NCBI GenBank assembly: GCA_003993805.1
Contig: RSEF01000005.1
Span: 38,030,360 to 38,094,359, forward strand
Length of the DNA: 64,000 nucleotides
From: Himantopus leucocephalus
Taxonomy: Eukaryota; Chordata; Aves; Charadriiformes; Recurvirostridae
Direction: 5' to 3'
The notes under the pieces were generated by a model. The model saw nothing but the letters and a program-made list of their open reading frames with translations. It was not told the origin of the DNA and searched no databases. The translations under genes were made by a program, and so were the position numbers. Positions 1 through 13,700 of the stretch are shown in pieces. Numbering within the stretch: the first letter of the stretch is position 1; each line of letters starts with the position of its first letter.

Positions 1-552
<552 letters not shown>

Positions 553-790
553 TTAATAAAAAACAGGGTTAGAGATATCAGTACAAATAACTCTGACACA
601 TCTCCCCCCAACACAGAAGTCTCACTAAGTTCTGGCCTTTTTAATACTTTAACACTTCTGAAACATTGCGTCTTTAAGGTTTTTCATACAATGCACACAA
701 GGACTTTCTGATGGGAATTACGTCATTGACTCTCTTCATAAAACCACTACTACTGCTTCCTTTCAATATTTCTAATAATTTGCCTTTTTC

Positions 791-1237
791 ATAGAATCAT
801 AAAATTGTCAAGGCTGGAACAGACCTTTAAGATCATCAAGTCCAACCATCAACCTAACACTGCCAAAACCAAGTCTCTAAGCACCACATCTGCATGTCTT
901 TTAAATACCTCCAGGGATGGTGACTCCACCACTTCCCTGGGCAGCCTGTCCCAACGCTTGACAACCCTTTCCGTGAAGAAATGTTTCCAAATACCCAATC
1001 TAAACCTCCCCTGGCACAACTTGAGGCTGTTTCCTCTTGTCCTATCACTTGTTATTTGGGAGAAGAGACTGACCCTCGCCTTTCAACAACCTCCTTTCAG
1101 GCAGTTGTAGAGAGCAGTAAGGTCTCCCCTCCGCCTCCTTTTCTCCAGACTAAACAACCTCAGTTCCCTCTGCCACTCCTCATAAGACTTGTGCTCCAGA
1201 CCCCTCACCAGCTTTGTTGCCCCTCTCTGGACACACT
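791..1237 (-). mobile_element. CR1 LINE 3' fragment
   Basis: Read on the minus strand this is the 3' end of a chicken-repeat-1 non-LTR retrotransposon. It contains the conserved blocks around 'TTGGACTTGATGATCTTAAA' and 'GGTGGTGGAGTCACCATCCC' and ends in an ATTCTATGA-like terminus at about 791. The 5' side is truncated at about 1237, as is usual for CR1. It is divergent, so it is an old insertion in PSMA6 intron 1. Boundaries are accurate to about 10-20 bases. Confidence 0.9.
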
Positions 1238-2253
1238 TTTTGTTCAGTTAGAATGCTTAACAGCAACAGAATTTGTTTTAAAACAAAAAGGCTCTTCTGA
1301 ACTTGACCAAAACGGTCCTTTATAACATGCAGAAGTTTAGTAATTCAAGCATTATTACCATTGCAAGGATGCAATTTTCTTTTGCAGATTTTAACCGATA
1401 CAGATGAAAACTGAAATGATGGACCAGGCAAAGATTGGTTTTAACCTTACTATCACATTTTCTGACTTGATGTTCAAACAGTGCAATGCTTTTATTCACT
1501 GTTTAAAATGAAACCTATGCACATGCCAACTAAACAGCATTATTCAGATAAATACAATGGATTAAGATTTACTTGATATGATCCATGAAATAAATTTCCC
1601 TTGATAGTGGTTTCAAAGGCCTCAGGAACAACAACTTTAAAAACTGTTTGTCTGGCAACATATGACAAACATTCAGAACTCCCTAATATCTGGTTAGGAG
1701 AGGCAAGTTTCAGGCAGTGGCTAAATGCAGATGATCTTTTTGTTAACTGTGTGAATGAAAATGGAATTTAGAACCTGTCTAACCAACAGTATAGCAAATT
1801 GCTAAAACTGTGTTCTAAAATAACGGGAGCAATAAAATTAGCTGTTTTAAAAGCTGCATTCAAATCTATGGAAGAGACTGCACAACAGGAGAGGAATAAT
1901 CTGAAAATGAAAGACCAACTCTTGCAATACCAGGATCTTGATGTTCAATCTGCTGAGTCAGTGTTGTGGAAGGGCTGATTGCCATGTATTTATGGCACTG
2001 TATTTATTACTCTCAGGCGTCAGAGCATTTACTGGTTACCCAAACATGCCATAAAGAATGCTCCCCCTTTCTCTCCACTAGATGCACAACTCTGCTCACC
2101 TCTTCACTTGCCTTCCCTGGGATGATCAGTGCTAGCCTGCAGCAAAGCACAGAATACAGTGAGACGTGAGCTAGCACTGCCCGCAAACTGGTCATGTATG
2201 TTTGAAGCCCCAGGCCAGGACTCTGCAACACTTGTTTATTTATGTGTACAAGT

Positions 2254-2566
2254 AAGTGAAAGGAGGGTGTAAAGATGGACAGAGCCAGGGTCTTTTCAGT
2301 GGTGCCCAATGACAGGACCAGAGGCAATGGGCACAAGCTGAAACACAGGAGGGTCCATCTGAACATCAGGAAATGCTTTTTTCACTGTGAGGGTGACTGA
2401 GCGCTGGCACAGGTTGCCCAGAGAGGTTGTGGAGTCTCCGCCCTTGGAGATACTCAAAAGCCGGCTGGACGTGGTCCTGGACGATCAGGTAGCGCTGCCT
2501 GAGCAGGGGGCTGGACCAGATGACTCCAGAGGTGCCTTCCAATCTCAGCCACTCTGTGATTTGGTG
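2254..2566 (+). mobile_element. CR1 LINE 3' fragment
   Basis: A 5'-truncated CR1 in plus orientation. It contains the typical CR1 3' region 'TTTTCAGTGGTGCCCA', 'CTGGCACAGGTTGCCCAGAG' and 'GGCTGGACCAGATGA', and ends at 'CACTCTGTGAT'. Short ORFs overlapping it (for example 2387-2590) are remnants of repeat sequence, not a host gene. Confidence 0.92.
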
Positions 2567-4791
2567 ACACTTAGTTGGGAGCAGGAGTAACTGTCCTCAC
2601 AAACTGCTTTTGCTCAGAAGTACTGACAACTAGGCTTACTAAATTGCAGACCCTTCTCACCCTGTTCCTGTTACCATCTGCATTGCTCAGTTTTCAGACA
2701 AGCCAAAAAGTGAAGTGGCTCTTACAGTATAACAAATCCAAGTTGCTAGTGGTGTTTTAAGTCTGTTTTCTGCTATGTACATATTTCAGTAGTACTGCAC
2801 ACGTTCTTCCTGAAAACAGCAGTGCCTTGCTGTTCCATGAATACATCACAACACTCAGAAATTTGACCATAATAATTTTCGTTACCTCCCAAAATCCCGC
2901 TTAGATGAAATATCACCTTTGAAGACTGGAACTAATAGGTGGCAAGACAACACTGATGCTCTGGGGGATTTTAACCACAGCAACAAGAAACATATACGAA
3001 ATAACTGTTACTTTTCTAATGTGAGATCACTTCAAAGGCACATGAGCTTTTTGAGCTTTGGAAGCAGAAGACAGATCTAAGGCAAAGCACGGGCATTTCA
3101 GCCTAATATCACTATGCTGGAAATCTCTGTTCAGGTACTGCCAACTTCCAGGAAAACCTCAAGTTTTAAGGCAGCCTCAAAGCAACATGCGTCCATGCTC
3201 ATCCTTGACAGCACCTAGTTAATCTGAATCCAGCAAATGAACAAGGATGTACAGGATTCAAAAAGAATGAAAGGAAGAAAAAAGTTAGATTCAGGTATTT
3301 GACCGCAAGCAAACATGAACTTTCTGCCCATGCTGTGGCTAGCTGCTGACCAACAGAGACACTAATGTGGCACCATGCCTGAGTTATCAGCCTGGCTGCA
3401 GGTAGAACGAGCTCATACTTGCTGGAAGTTAACTACGCACACCTACGTATTTTTTCTTCCCATAGCATATAGGTACTCAAAAATACCTTTAAGACAGCTT
3501 CAGGCTGTGTACAGAGGCTCTCAAATAACATGCAGACACTTGCTTCTAAGACACGGAGGGACTGCACATTTCTCATGCATTAACCTAATGGTTGAATATA
3601 CCCAGGAGGTAGAAAACCAAAGCTCAGTTTCCTCTGCTACAGGATGCAGAAACCATTCCTGACAAGTAGTACTGCAACAGAGCCAGAAAGACAACACAGA
3701 CCAACCAGACTGTTTTAATGGCAACAGCAGGTCGGAGCCCATGACTCTTCCATCACAGAGCCACTGACATCCTGCGAAGAAGTGCTGAACCTACCACCCA
3801 TATGTATAAGGCTCACTATGCAAGTTGCATGTAAGCCTTATGCACACCCCAGGTATAAGACAGCAGCCGTATGTAGGTACCTAGCACAGCTAACTTTCTA
3901 CTTGTGCATAGATACCAACACACAGGGCACTCTCCTAGTTGCTCCTTGGAGAAAGGACTGCTCGAGTCTGGGCCGCCTGCCCATGCAGCATATTCCACAC
4001 AGCATTCTCCCTGAGAAAAACTCAAAGGCAGACAGAAAAGAAACTACTGACTACCATGGACAATTCATGCAGCCTGGTCCTAGCAACCTCCTTCCCTGGA
4101 GAACAGACAGATGTATGGACATACTGTGCGATTCACATGCAGTGAAGCCACTGCAGCTAGGGAAGAGCCACTAAACTCCAGCGGAAGATGGCATCAGGAG
4201 GAGGACACCAAAACAATTCACCTGGCCCTGTTGTGAGGTACCTCCAGGAGCACTCTCAATGCACTGTCCTGCCAGACTGGGAGCTGACTATGCTGTTACA
4301 CAGCATTCTGCAGAAAGAGCACTATGAGGCTCTGCTGCAGAATCTGGTCCACTGGAAAAATATGAATAAAAGATTCAATGGCCTGCAGAAAAAGATAAAG
4401 CTAGGCTGCAGCTTAATTGCACAATGTTCAAAGAAGCCTGGAATCAAAGGACAGTTGCTGCTGTCTCACACGCCAGGATGTACAGAACAAATGGCATTCA
4501 GGTGTAACAAAAGAGAGCATAGGTTACCTCCAAAAACTGACTTTGTTACTCTGGCATGCAGGGTTTGAGACAGTTCAAGTCCCATTTCAAACAGCTATAG
4601 TAGCTCTCAGATTCCAAAACACAACGCTCCTGAGTCTGGCAAGATAAACTGAAAGAAACATTTCACGGGGAATGAACAGTTTCTAGATAGCTGTCAGTTT
4701 GGTCTCCAAGCACCTGAAACCAAACACCGGGAAACCACAGCAGGTGCCTCCCCGCGGCAGGGGACACTCGAGAGGGCCCACCCTGGCTCTA

Positions 4792-5232
<441 letters not shown>

Positions 5233-5273
5233 TCACGCAGCTGCGCGCAGGCGCCCCAGCACAGGCGGCTCGC

Positions 5274-5283
5274 GCCCCGTCAC
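5274..5283 (-). promoter_or_regulatory. Antioxidant-response-like element upstream of PSMA6
   Basis: On the minus strand GTGACGGGGC again fits RTGACnnnGC and is identical to the match at 5015-5024. It lies about 140 bases upstream of the PSMA6 ATG. Finding the same ten-base element on both sides of exon 1 of a proteasome gene fits control by NFE2L1, but this is a motif-level inference only. Confidence 0.4.
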
Positions 5284-5299
5284 GCTCCACCCCCGCCAC

Positions 5300-5373
5300 T
5301 GCGCATGCTCGAGCGCCGCGCCGCTCCCTTCCCCCTCCCGCCCGCCCGCGCCGCTCCTCTCCGAGCATGCGCA
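5300..5373. promoter_or_regulatory. Inverted pair of NRF1-like sites
   Basis: TGCGCATGCTC at 5300-5310 and its exact reverse complement GAGCATGCGCA at 5363-5373 flank a C-rich segment. Each resembles the NRF1 (nuclear respiratory factor 1) motif TGCGCATGCGC with the last half-site changed. They lie 165-240 bases upstream of the PSMA6 ATG. Confidence 0.45.
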
Positions 5374-8300
5374 CGAGGCGGGGGGGGGCGCGGGCCGCGA
5401 GCGGTCGTGTCGCGACATGCCACCCGCGTCGTGAGCCGAGGGCAGGGGGGCTCAGAGCCCGCCCCCTTCGGCGGGGCGGCGAAGAGGCGGGTGGAAGCGG
5501 CGGCGCCGGGGGGGCGGGGAGGCGCGGAACTGCAGGGAATACGCACGGGAAGACCCGAAAACGGGAGAGAACCGTCACGACGAGCTGTAACAGCCAGCCA
5601 GGGAAACAAACCCCCTCGTGACTGCCGAAACGGAACGTTTCCGCGTGTCCTCCTCGACGAGTATGATTTTAAAGCAAAGAAACGCGCAAACCTCAAAAAA
5701 AAAAAAAAAAAGCAGGGNAGTAATTGTTGCCGCAGCTGCATTCTAATGGGATGTTTAGAAGACTTTTTATCGGTGTCCAGTACAAAGGGAAATTCCCCAA
5801 ATTTAAACTCGTGAATATCTGCTCTTTTTGCCTTTCAGCATCTCGGATTTCCCCTCTGCTTTGTGGGAAGGCTTTTTTTTTNTTTTTTTAAGTCAGGTCA
5901 TTAAAAGGGTTGGAAAAGCTGTGTTTTGGTATCCACGCCTCTTATTTTGAAAGATAATTATTAGATGAGCTTACTCTTTGTTGAAATAGCAGATTACAGG
6001 TGCATTTTGTGCATGCCATGCATTAAAGGTCTGCTTTCTTGAATTTTTCAGTATATGTTCCCTTGCTTATTAATACCGTGGGAGAATAAAATGCCTCGCT
6101 CTGTGTCACGAGGCACGGCGTTTGTCCCCTTCGTTAGGGAGGTGCTGTGTGGGCAGCCATGAATTGTTCAAAGCTGTGGTGAAGAGGACAATGAAGGGGA
6201 GAACGTAGGACTGTCTCGGCTCGGTCAGACACGGAGCCAGCTGAGCTCCACGCCCCGGCTCCAGCTGCGGCCAAAAAGCGGATGCCCAAGGAGAAGTAGT
6301 GAGACTACAGAAAGGCTTTAATGATACACTCCCTGAGTCCTCTCCCAGTCTCCAGCTGTCTGGAGGGACTTCCCAAGGCAGAGACGGCGTCTGGTTATTT
6401 AATAACCCTCGCTGGTCTCCCCTTGAACTGGCGTCAACTTCTTGCATCCACGACATGCCGCGGCAAAGAGTTGCTCAGCATAACGAGGCGTTGTGTGGTT
6501 TCATCTGAACCCTCACCTTTCGTCTGAATCTTCCATCTGCCAGCACCGTTTGATGCCGCTTTTGTACTGGAAGAGACAGCAAGGGATCGATCCCGACGCA
6601 TCCCCTCCACAACACTTATGATTCTTGACCACCTCCATGTCTCTTAAGACCTCTCTTTCTCCAGGCTGAGGATTCCCACCCTTCCAGTCCTTCTGCGTAC
6701 AAAGCTCTTCCATTCTGTAACGCTGGAGTTCAATGTCAGATTATTTTTTTCCCTTAAGAAAAAGGGGATGGGAAAATGGAAGTAATTATCAAGCATTCAG
6801 CCTGATTGCCTAAAAGTAACTGAGAAAATTCTTAAGTGTTTGGAACCAAAGATTCAATATTTGACTCAGACCAAGGAAAGAGTAATAGTTTCTCAAGACC
6901 ATGCAGATGACAGAGTGGAAGTCGTGCTACTTTCAGGATAGTTTCCAGGAGTTTTCTCCTCTATGTAGCAATTTTGTCAGCTTACAAAGTAAGGTTTTGT
7001 TTCAGAAGAGCAGTGGCGTGTTTTCAGTTTAGCGTTCATCACCTCTGATCAACCATGTGACAGTCACAGTCTGTGCTGCAGGATCCTGAGGGAAGGCTGT
7101 TTTTAACTTAGTAAACAATAAGCGGGTGAGCTTGGAGATGAAGCTGTTCACAAAACAGCAATTGCATCGGCTGAATCAGTTCAGCCTTCCTCAAGTCCAC
7201 CTTGCCAATGCATCTCCGTCTTGGCGGCACGTGCCAGGCCAAGCTAAGCGTTAGGTTCCTTCCGATTCCTGCTCTCCTCGCTCGGTGTGCTGGCAAAGGG
7301 CAGGCAGTGTCATTTGCCGTGGTTTCGGGGGTACCAGTCGCTGCAACGTGTGGAGGACTTGCCTTTCTGGCATTCAGCGTGGACCCATCAATTTAATAAA
7401 CTACGACCAGACAGACATGAAAAATCCTTGGATTTTCACTGTGCCACTGTATAAGCAGTAGTAGATGTCAAGCAGATCTGCTGGTAGGTGTCAATAAGCT
7501 TTCGTTTGGCTCTCAGGTTTATTGCCAGTGAAACTCCCCTTAATTCCTTTTATGTACTCTGAAGCAAATCCTCATATTCATTGTTATCTCTAAATGCCCT
7601 TTTTCAGTAATCTGAAATTTGAAGACTTCCAGCAACACAGCAGGAATGTTATTTCACAAATATCTTAACTAAAATGCAAATTATTAACCTGAGACAGAAC
7701 CGAGCCTCTGGAGACTGTGTCCATCTCTATGAAGAGGTGGTATGCAATTGAGAAAGGCTGTAGGTTGATCACTAATGTTTCCTCTTTGGTTCCAGAGAGA
7801 GGAGGCTGTTAATTCCCTATAAGGTTTTACAGTAAAGTGTATTAGCAGCAAACAAGGAAAAAAAAGTCACAACAATTCTCATGCTAATGTTGGGACATCT
7901 TCCTGTTGTGAATTCCGGATTCTGTTCCATCTTCCCCTAAATACACTAAGAATGCGTATTTAGGAAGTGTTACTATTTAGAAGGTATTATGGTATCTCTG
8001 TAAGAACAGTTTTGAGATGAAACCCAAGAGATTGATTAGGGACACGTCTGTTCTCAGTCAAAAGGAAGTGCAGGATGCGTTTATTCCAGTTAGATGTTGA
8101 TATTATGCATGTCTGTTAATGTAAAATACAAACGTCAATGGATGAACAAGTCTGGTAATGAAATGGACGACCTGAAGGTGCCGTTTCTGGACAGCTAAAG
8201 CCGACCCAAGGCAGAGCTGCAGGGGCCCACCTTCTGCAGCCTGACGTTTTAGCCCCCCTACTAGTGCAATGGTGCTAGTTCAGTACAACACCACCAATTT

Positions 8301-8769
8301 TGACCTAGTCAAAAACAAATTTTTAAAAGGGTTTGCATTCAGCTGACTCTGCTCTTGAATTGCTTAGGACAGCACAACCACCAGAGCTAGTATCAAACTG
8401 GGACCATGACAGCACTGATTCACATCAGCTTATGCTGTTGCGGAACTTCAAACAGAGAGGAAGAAACCCTCATACAGAGCAACAGTTGCTTACTAAGCAG
8501 TCCTGTACAGGAGAAGACGCTTACTTTAACAAAGTAGTATTTGCATTTTCAAGGAGATTCTGACTTACAGAATTGTAAAAACAATATTCTGACAAATGAC
8601 AAGTAAATCGGTTTGAGGAGCGAGAGAAGAAGATCCAATCTCTCTGCTTTCCCTGGCAGACTCCAGAAAGCAGGTGATGTAGAGGAGCTGGCATGTTCTG
8701 TCAGAAAAGGGGTCTGCTGATGAATGTTACCAACAACATGATGATTTTGAAACCAAGGTCCTAGGTTAC

Positions 8770-9332
8770 TGTCATGATTTCAGCTGGGATAGAGTTGCCT
8801 GTCTTACTAGCAGCTGGTGTGGTGGTGTGTTTTGGATTTGGGATGGGAAATAGTGTCAATAGCGCACTGGTGTTTTTAGTTATTGCTAAGCAGTCAAAGC
8901 CTTTTCTGCTCCTCACACCACCCTGCCAGCGAGTAGGCTGGCGGGGGCACAAAAAGTTGGGAGGAGACACAGCCGGGACAGCTGAGCCCAACTGATCAAA
9001 GGGATATGGGACGTCCCATGGGACGTCATGCTCAGTATAGAAAGTTTGGGAAAGAAGGAGGAAGGGGAGGATGTTCGGAGTGATGGCATTTGTCTTCCCA
9101 AGTAACCATTATGTGTGATGGAGCCCTGCTTTCCTGGAGATGGCTGAACAGCTGCCTGCCAATGGGAAGCAGTGAATGAATTCCTTGTTTTGCTTTCCCT
9201 ATTAAACTGTCTTTATCTTAGCCTACGAGTTTTCTCACTTTTACTTTTCCAATTCTTTCCCCAGCCCCCACCAGGGGGAAGTGAGGGAGTGGCTGCGTGG
9301 TCCTAGCTGCCAGCTGGGGTTAAACCACGACA
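8770..9332 (+). mobile_element. Solo LTR of an avian endogenous retrovirus
   Basis: A 563-bp element that starts TGTCATGATT and ends ACCACGACA (TG...CA termini). It is bounded by an exact 5-bp direct repeat GTTAC at 8765-8769 and 9333-9337, which I read as the target-site duplication. In plus orientation there is a degraded TATA region (GCTCAGTATAGAAAG, about 9030), a poly(A)-signal-like CTATTAAACTGTC (about 9200) and the 3' segment GGCTGCGTGGTCC...TTAAACCACGACA. These are features of a widespread bird LTR. No gag, pol or env sequence adjoins it, so the internal part was lost by LTR-LTR recombination. Confidence 0.88.
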
Positions 9333-9777
9333 GTTACCGTAAGAGATACCCAGCTCCTCTACTCCTTCTGCGCAGTACCTGAAGGACATGACACACCTGC
9401 TGCTTTACAAACCTGGAGTAGAAAAAGTCTCAGGATAGCTTTCAGATGTGAAAAAAAAGAAAAATAGCAAGGAACATGCTTGAACACTAAAAGTCCTGAG
9501 GGGGACTTCTCACGGGACACTGCAAAAGCTCAGAACTGCAAATACGATACAAAAAGATCTGTATGATTTAGCTCAGTTTCAAACTGAGGATTTTTCAAAT
9601 GACAAATGTGATAAAAGCATGATCTTTCATCTGAGATTAATGTGTCATCTCCATGTTTTTTGGGGAGAAAGGTTTGCATTAAAGTGGTAAGTGCAATAAA
9701 TGAACATGTTTACCATACAAACACCTATAAATAATAAATTAGAACACTTTTCCTGTAATATACACTAATTTTCTTGC

Positions 9778-9783
9778 TTTATT
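9778..9783 (-). terminator. PRORP: Candidate distal poly(A) signal of PRORP
   Basis: AATAAA on the minus strand, about 810 bases past the PRORP stop. Used or not, it is the next canonical hexamer I noticed after the one at 10142. Confidence 0.35.
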
Positions 9784-10141
9784 TATAACTTAGGATAGGT
9801 TTTATAAAATTATCTGTACAGAATTCAGTTTTGTCCTATTACTGCCTGTAAGAATTTCTAGTTATGATCAATTTTTGTTTAGAAAATTGATGTATTTCCA
9901 TAACCAAAGGATTCCAGTGACATGAAACCCTGTCAGAAGCAGCAAATTAAAGAGTGTGAAAGAGCCACACAATACCCCACTGGTTGTTTCCTAATTCTTC
10001 CAATCAAAATCTTAATATATGTTGCTACAACAAATCTTTTGCATTCTATGTGATCAAATGAATTCTAGTCGGTGTGAGGAAGTATTAGGGCTATGTGTGT
10101 CTGGCAAATGGTAAACATACCATTTGGCCCAGTTATCTCTG

Positions 10142-10147
10142 TTTATT
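10142..10147 (-). terminator. PRORP: Candidate proximal poly(A) signal of PRORP
   Basis: AATAAA on the minus strand, about 450 bases after the PRORP stop codon. It is followed within about 40 bases by a T/G-containing stretch (TGGTATGTTTACC). Choice between this and the distal hexamer cannot be made from sequence alone. Confidence 0.4.
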
Positions 10148-10592
10148 GCCTATAGACATTGTGTGACACATAATGAAGGCAAGGTCAGCTGTGCCCATTT
10201 TGAAGGTACTTTGGAAGTCCTGCTTAATTTCTTTGAAGTACAGAGTTTATGAATTTCAGTGTAGATGAAAAGCTTGAGGAAAAAAAAAAGATTAAAAAAA
10301 CACAACCTGAAATTCCAAGAGGGAAGAACAAGTTTTAATTCAAATCACATTGAGAGGCTACAGAAATTGCCTGTAAAGATGGAGATAATGGACCTAATTC
10401 ATGCCTGCTGGACCACCGTTGATGTTAACAGATTCACTGCAGGAATGATTTTGACAAAAAGCAGTTACTGAATTTTCTTTAGTTACAGGCCTCACACATT
10501 AATCCCATAATTGTACTGCTGAGTCCTCCTAGTCAGCCACAGTGATAAAAAAAAAAAAAAGGCATCTTCAGCTTTTGCAATTACATTCTTCA

Positions 10593-10721
10593 TCATTTCT
10601 GTTGAATGCAGAGCCATTTTCTTGGTACTCGATATGAATATTTTTCCTCAAAAGAGTCTTTATAGGGGATATGCCACGTATCACCTGTAGTCTGTACCAC
10701 ACAGTCATAATTGGAAGCAGG
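10593..10721 (-). CDS. PRORP: PRORP coding exon 7 (last), with stop codon
   Basis: The acceptor TATCCAACAG precedes codons 545-586 ([20 protein letters not shown]... to KWLCIQQK) and TGA at 10595-10593. The stretch VVQTTGD(T/S)WHIPY and the ending KWLC are hallmarks of animal PRORP. H561 and C582 are the likely zinc ligands that pair with the CxxC of exon 3 to staple the central domain. This exon is too short to be picked out by ORF length and was found by translation. Confidence 0.95.
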   Translation of the reverse strand, partial: PASNYDCVVQTTGDTWHIPYKDSFEEKYSYRVPRKWLCIQQK

Positions 10722-13700
10722 CTGTTGGATAAAAACAGATAAAAACATTGTTTTAGACTTCACACGATATATTACTAAAATAGCAGTTATAGGTAGTTAT
10801 AACTTCCAACACTTACCTTAGAAATCTCCACAGATTCATCCCTTTAACAACTTTCACTTATTTGCTGACACCAAACAAATTCTAAATTTTAGTACTGGAG
10901 GAAAAACTAAAACATCTTTTAGTATTTTTTGGTCTAGGAGTCATTATAAATGGTTAAAATTATGTCTTCAATCACCTCCAGACAATAATGACTTGAACAT
11001 AATGCATTCAATATCTAGAAATAGCAAAACGATTGTTTTTCTGTTCGGTTAAATGAAATCATATGGGAATTAACTCAGGATGTGGAGTTTATAGGCTTGA
11101 ACCGATAGGATTTAATGACATTAATGACATCTTGTGATGTCACACTGACTCGCTCTGTGTTGAGGAGGATGTAAGAAAAGGGTTTATCACTAACACTTTG
11201 AAGAGCGCCTAGTCGAACAAAGATAATAAACTATTTTTCTGGTCTATTATGTTACAGGTATGCTAACTCAACATACATAACACAAATACAAAAGAAACAT
11301 TACTGGTTGGCAATTACGGTTCTCAGAACATACAGTCACTCTATATGTATAGTCTTGAAAGTCTACTTTTCCATGACAGCTTCCAGAATAATCTAGAAGA
11401 CAGTTATGACTGTGAATGTCAATCATCCAAATCACTGGTATGGGAATTAAGATGGGAAAATTACTCGCCCTTTTGTACAAAAGAGAGAAACAAGGTGTAG
11501 CTAAAACCATGGTACTCAGGTAACCCTACATTCAGTATTTGCTTCCATAAAAGGAAACGTATTTATGGCAACACTGAATGAAAGGCTGTTGTTCTTACAA
11601 GCCTGTATTTCTACGCTCTGTTTGTAATGATGAATATTACTTTACAGTTTTAACCACAGCAGCAAGAAAATGAATCTGCATAGGTGCAGTATTGCTTTAA
11701 ATAGCCAGTAACAATGCAGACAGACCAGTTCACAAAAAACTGCATGATATGGAATGTCATGTGATAAATTTTTCCCTAGAGAAATCTTAAAACAGCTACA
11801 CTCCTCTTAATGTACTGTTCGTGGCTCACAAGGATACATGTCTCCTAGACAATAACAGCAGTATTCAGCTATAAGAAGATACTATGGTTGGAAGACTGTT
11901 CTGGGCTTTCTTTCATGAAACTTTATGCATATGTTAGGCTAATGTTACAGTAAATACTGAAATACCTGAATTTGCCTGCTTCTTTAAAATAAAGATGAAA
12001 GAAATTCTATTGTACAATTAGAAGCATGTTATTTTACAATAGAGGAGAGGAAGGTACTTCAAAATTTAAAATAAATGAAAAAATATCAACACGTATGTTT
12101 TACAGCAATAGAAAGATTTGTATACACAAACATGCATTTACATTTTAAACATTTAGGCAGTATTTCTTGTCTTTGTGACATGTTTGTGCCATGCTTTGTG
12201 AATACAGTGAATGTTCACTAAGCATGGGAGTTTTGAGCCCATTAGTACAAATCCATTTCTTAGACTTCAACAAGAGTTGTACCTTTACTTAAAGATTATG
12301 TATCTTTAAGGAATATGCTCTGTGTGCTTTCTGGTTGCAGCACACAACTTACCAAAAAATTTATATGCTTTCCTTCTGCAGAAGGGGAGAACACTATTTG
12401 GTGTCCACGCTGCCACTTACGGAACAGATGACGCGTCAGACTGTCGGAAAGACAAGCCTTGTGATCCCGGAGGAAGTCTCTAGTAACAAACTTGCAATGC
12501 TTGCCTGATCGAAGAGTGGCATATAACAAGAATGCATCGTCTTCAGAGCTTAACAAAACAAATGGAAAAGACGGACGTCATTCACAAGACAGTTAAGTGG
12601 TTGCAGGAAATGAATCAAATGCTGATCAGAGATTCATTCATCAGCAATACTGAAAATTCTCATCACTACTCTAGTTCCCTGGTAAAAAACTTCTGCTTAT
12701 CAGAGGGCACCAAAAGTTAAGAGTGCAATAAAAATTAACTGTATGCTACACAGAGCATTCTTCCCTCCTATCACAATCTGATAATACAACCATATAATCT
12801 TTTGCCACGTAACTTAACAGTGCTATGTGGAACAGAACTGCTAAAACTCATAAGGGTACCCCCAAAACTTTGTTGGAATACAATCAGTCATCACAACTGA
12901 TAATAGTGTAATATAGGCAACAGCACAAATCTGTGAATCTTTGTCTTACATGGGTAAATATACTTCCAAAAGGTACTATAATTATTTGGAAAATATATTC
13001 AACATTAGCTGTTACTAAACTGAGACAATTTTAGGGAAAAATCTCTAAAATACATTTATAGTGGGCATGAGATACCCTATACCTGGAGAAGCTGAGCAGA
13101 ACTTTGCTTGAAACCTTTTTGATTGCTGTGGATTACTGTAATAGTAAGTGACAAAGACAGGAAATTTGTGAGGATTTCCAACCTGCGGTAACAGTCCCCT
13201 TTGTTGGTGCTCAGATAGCAGGAAAGAAAGCAATGTTATTCAACAGCAAAGAGAACAAAAGCCAGAACGGGAGAGGGGATGAAGGAGAACAGATCTGAAA
13301 CAAGGAGCCAGATAGAAGAAACTTGGACTGGCTATAGGGACAAGGAACTTGGTCAGAAGTTCTGGGAACTGGGATCACAGAAGAAACAAGACAGGTGAAG
13401 GATCAACAGTGCTGAACTCAGATGGAGACTAGGTGGAGCTGGAACCAAAGGAAAACTGAGACTCATGATACGAGGAAAGCAGGGCAAGGAGAGGGGACAC
13501 TGTGGCGGAAGCAAGTACCCAGTTTAGGGACAAGGACAGGCCTGAATGGGCAAGAGCAAGGGGGTCACACTTCTTAAATGAGAGACGCAGAGGATCTATT
13601 TCCACTCACAGAAATATGCTCCTCTGGGAGCAGCAAGGAAGTTGGCACTCCAGACTTTCCACACTCCTGTGCTACCAAGCAATCCTGGCCAGGCAGGAAC

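Noticed and set aside
3782..4174. 130-codon ORF in PSMA6 intron 1
   Set aside because: Overlaps other frames of similar length. Composition is unremarkable and no family is recognised.
4188..4568. 126-codon ORF starting MASGGGHQNNSP in PSMA6 intron 1
   Set aside because: A reasonable start context but no homology I recognise and no transcript signals. Kept as chance.
6106..6713. GC-richer patch with ORFs on both strands in the spacer
   Set aside because: It looks like it might be an old repeat or untranslated sequence, but I could not match it to CR1, an LTR or a gene.
12296..12354. Continuation of the exon 6 frame ([11 protein letters not shown]...) past 12353
   Set aside because: It lies beyond a clear GTAAGT donor, and the true continuation ([14 protein letters not shown]) is found at 10721 in correct phase.
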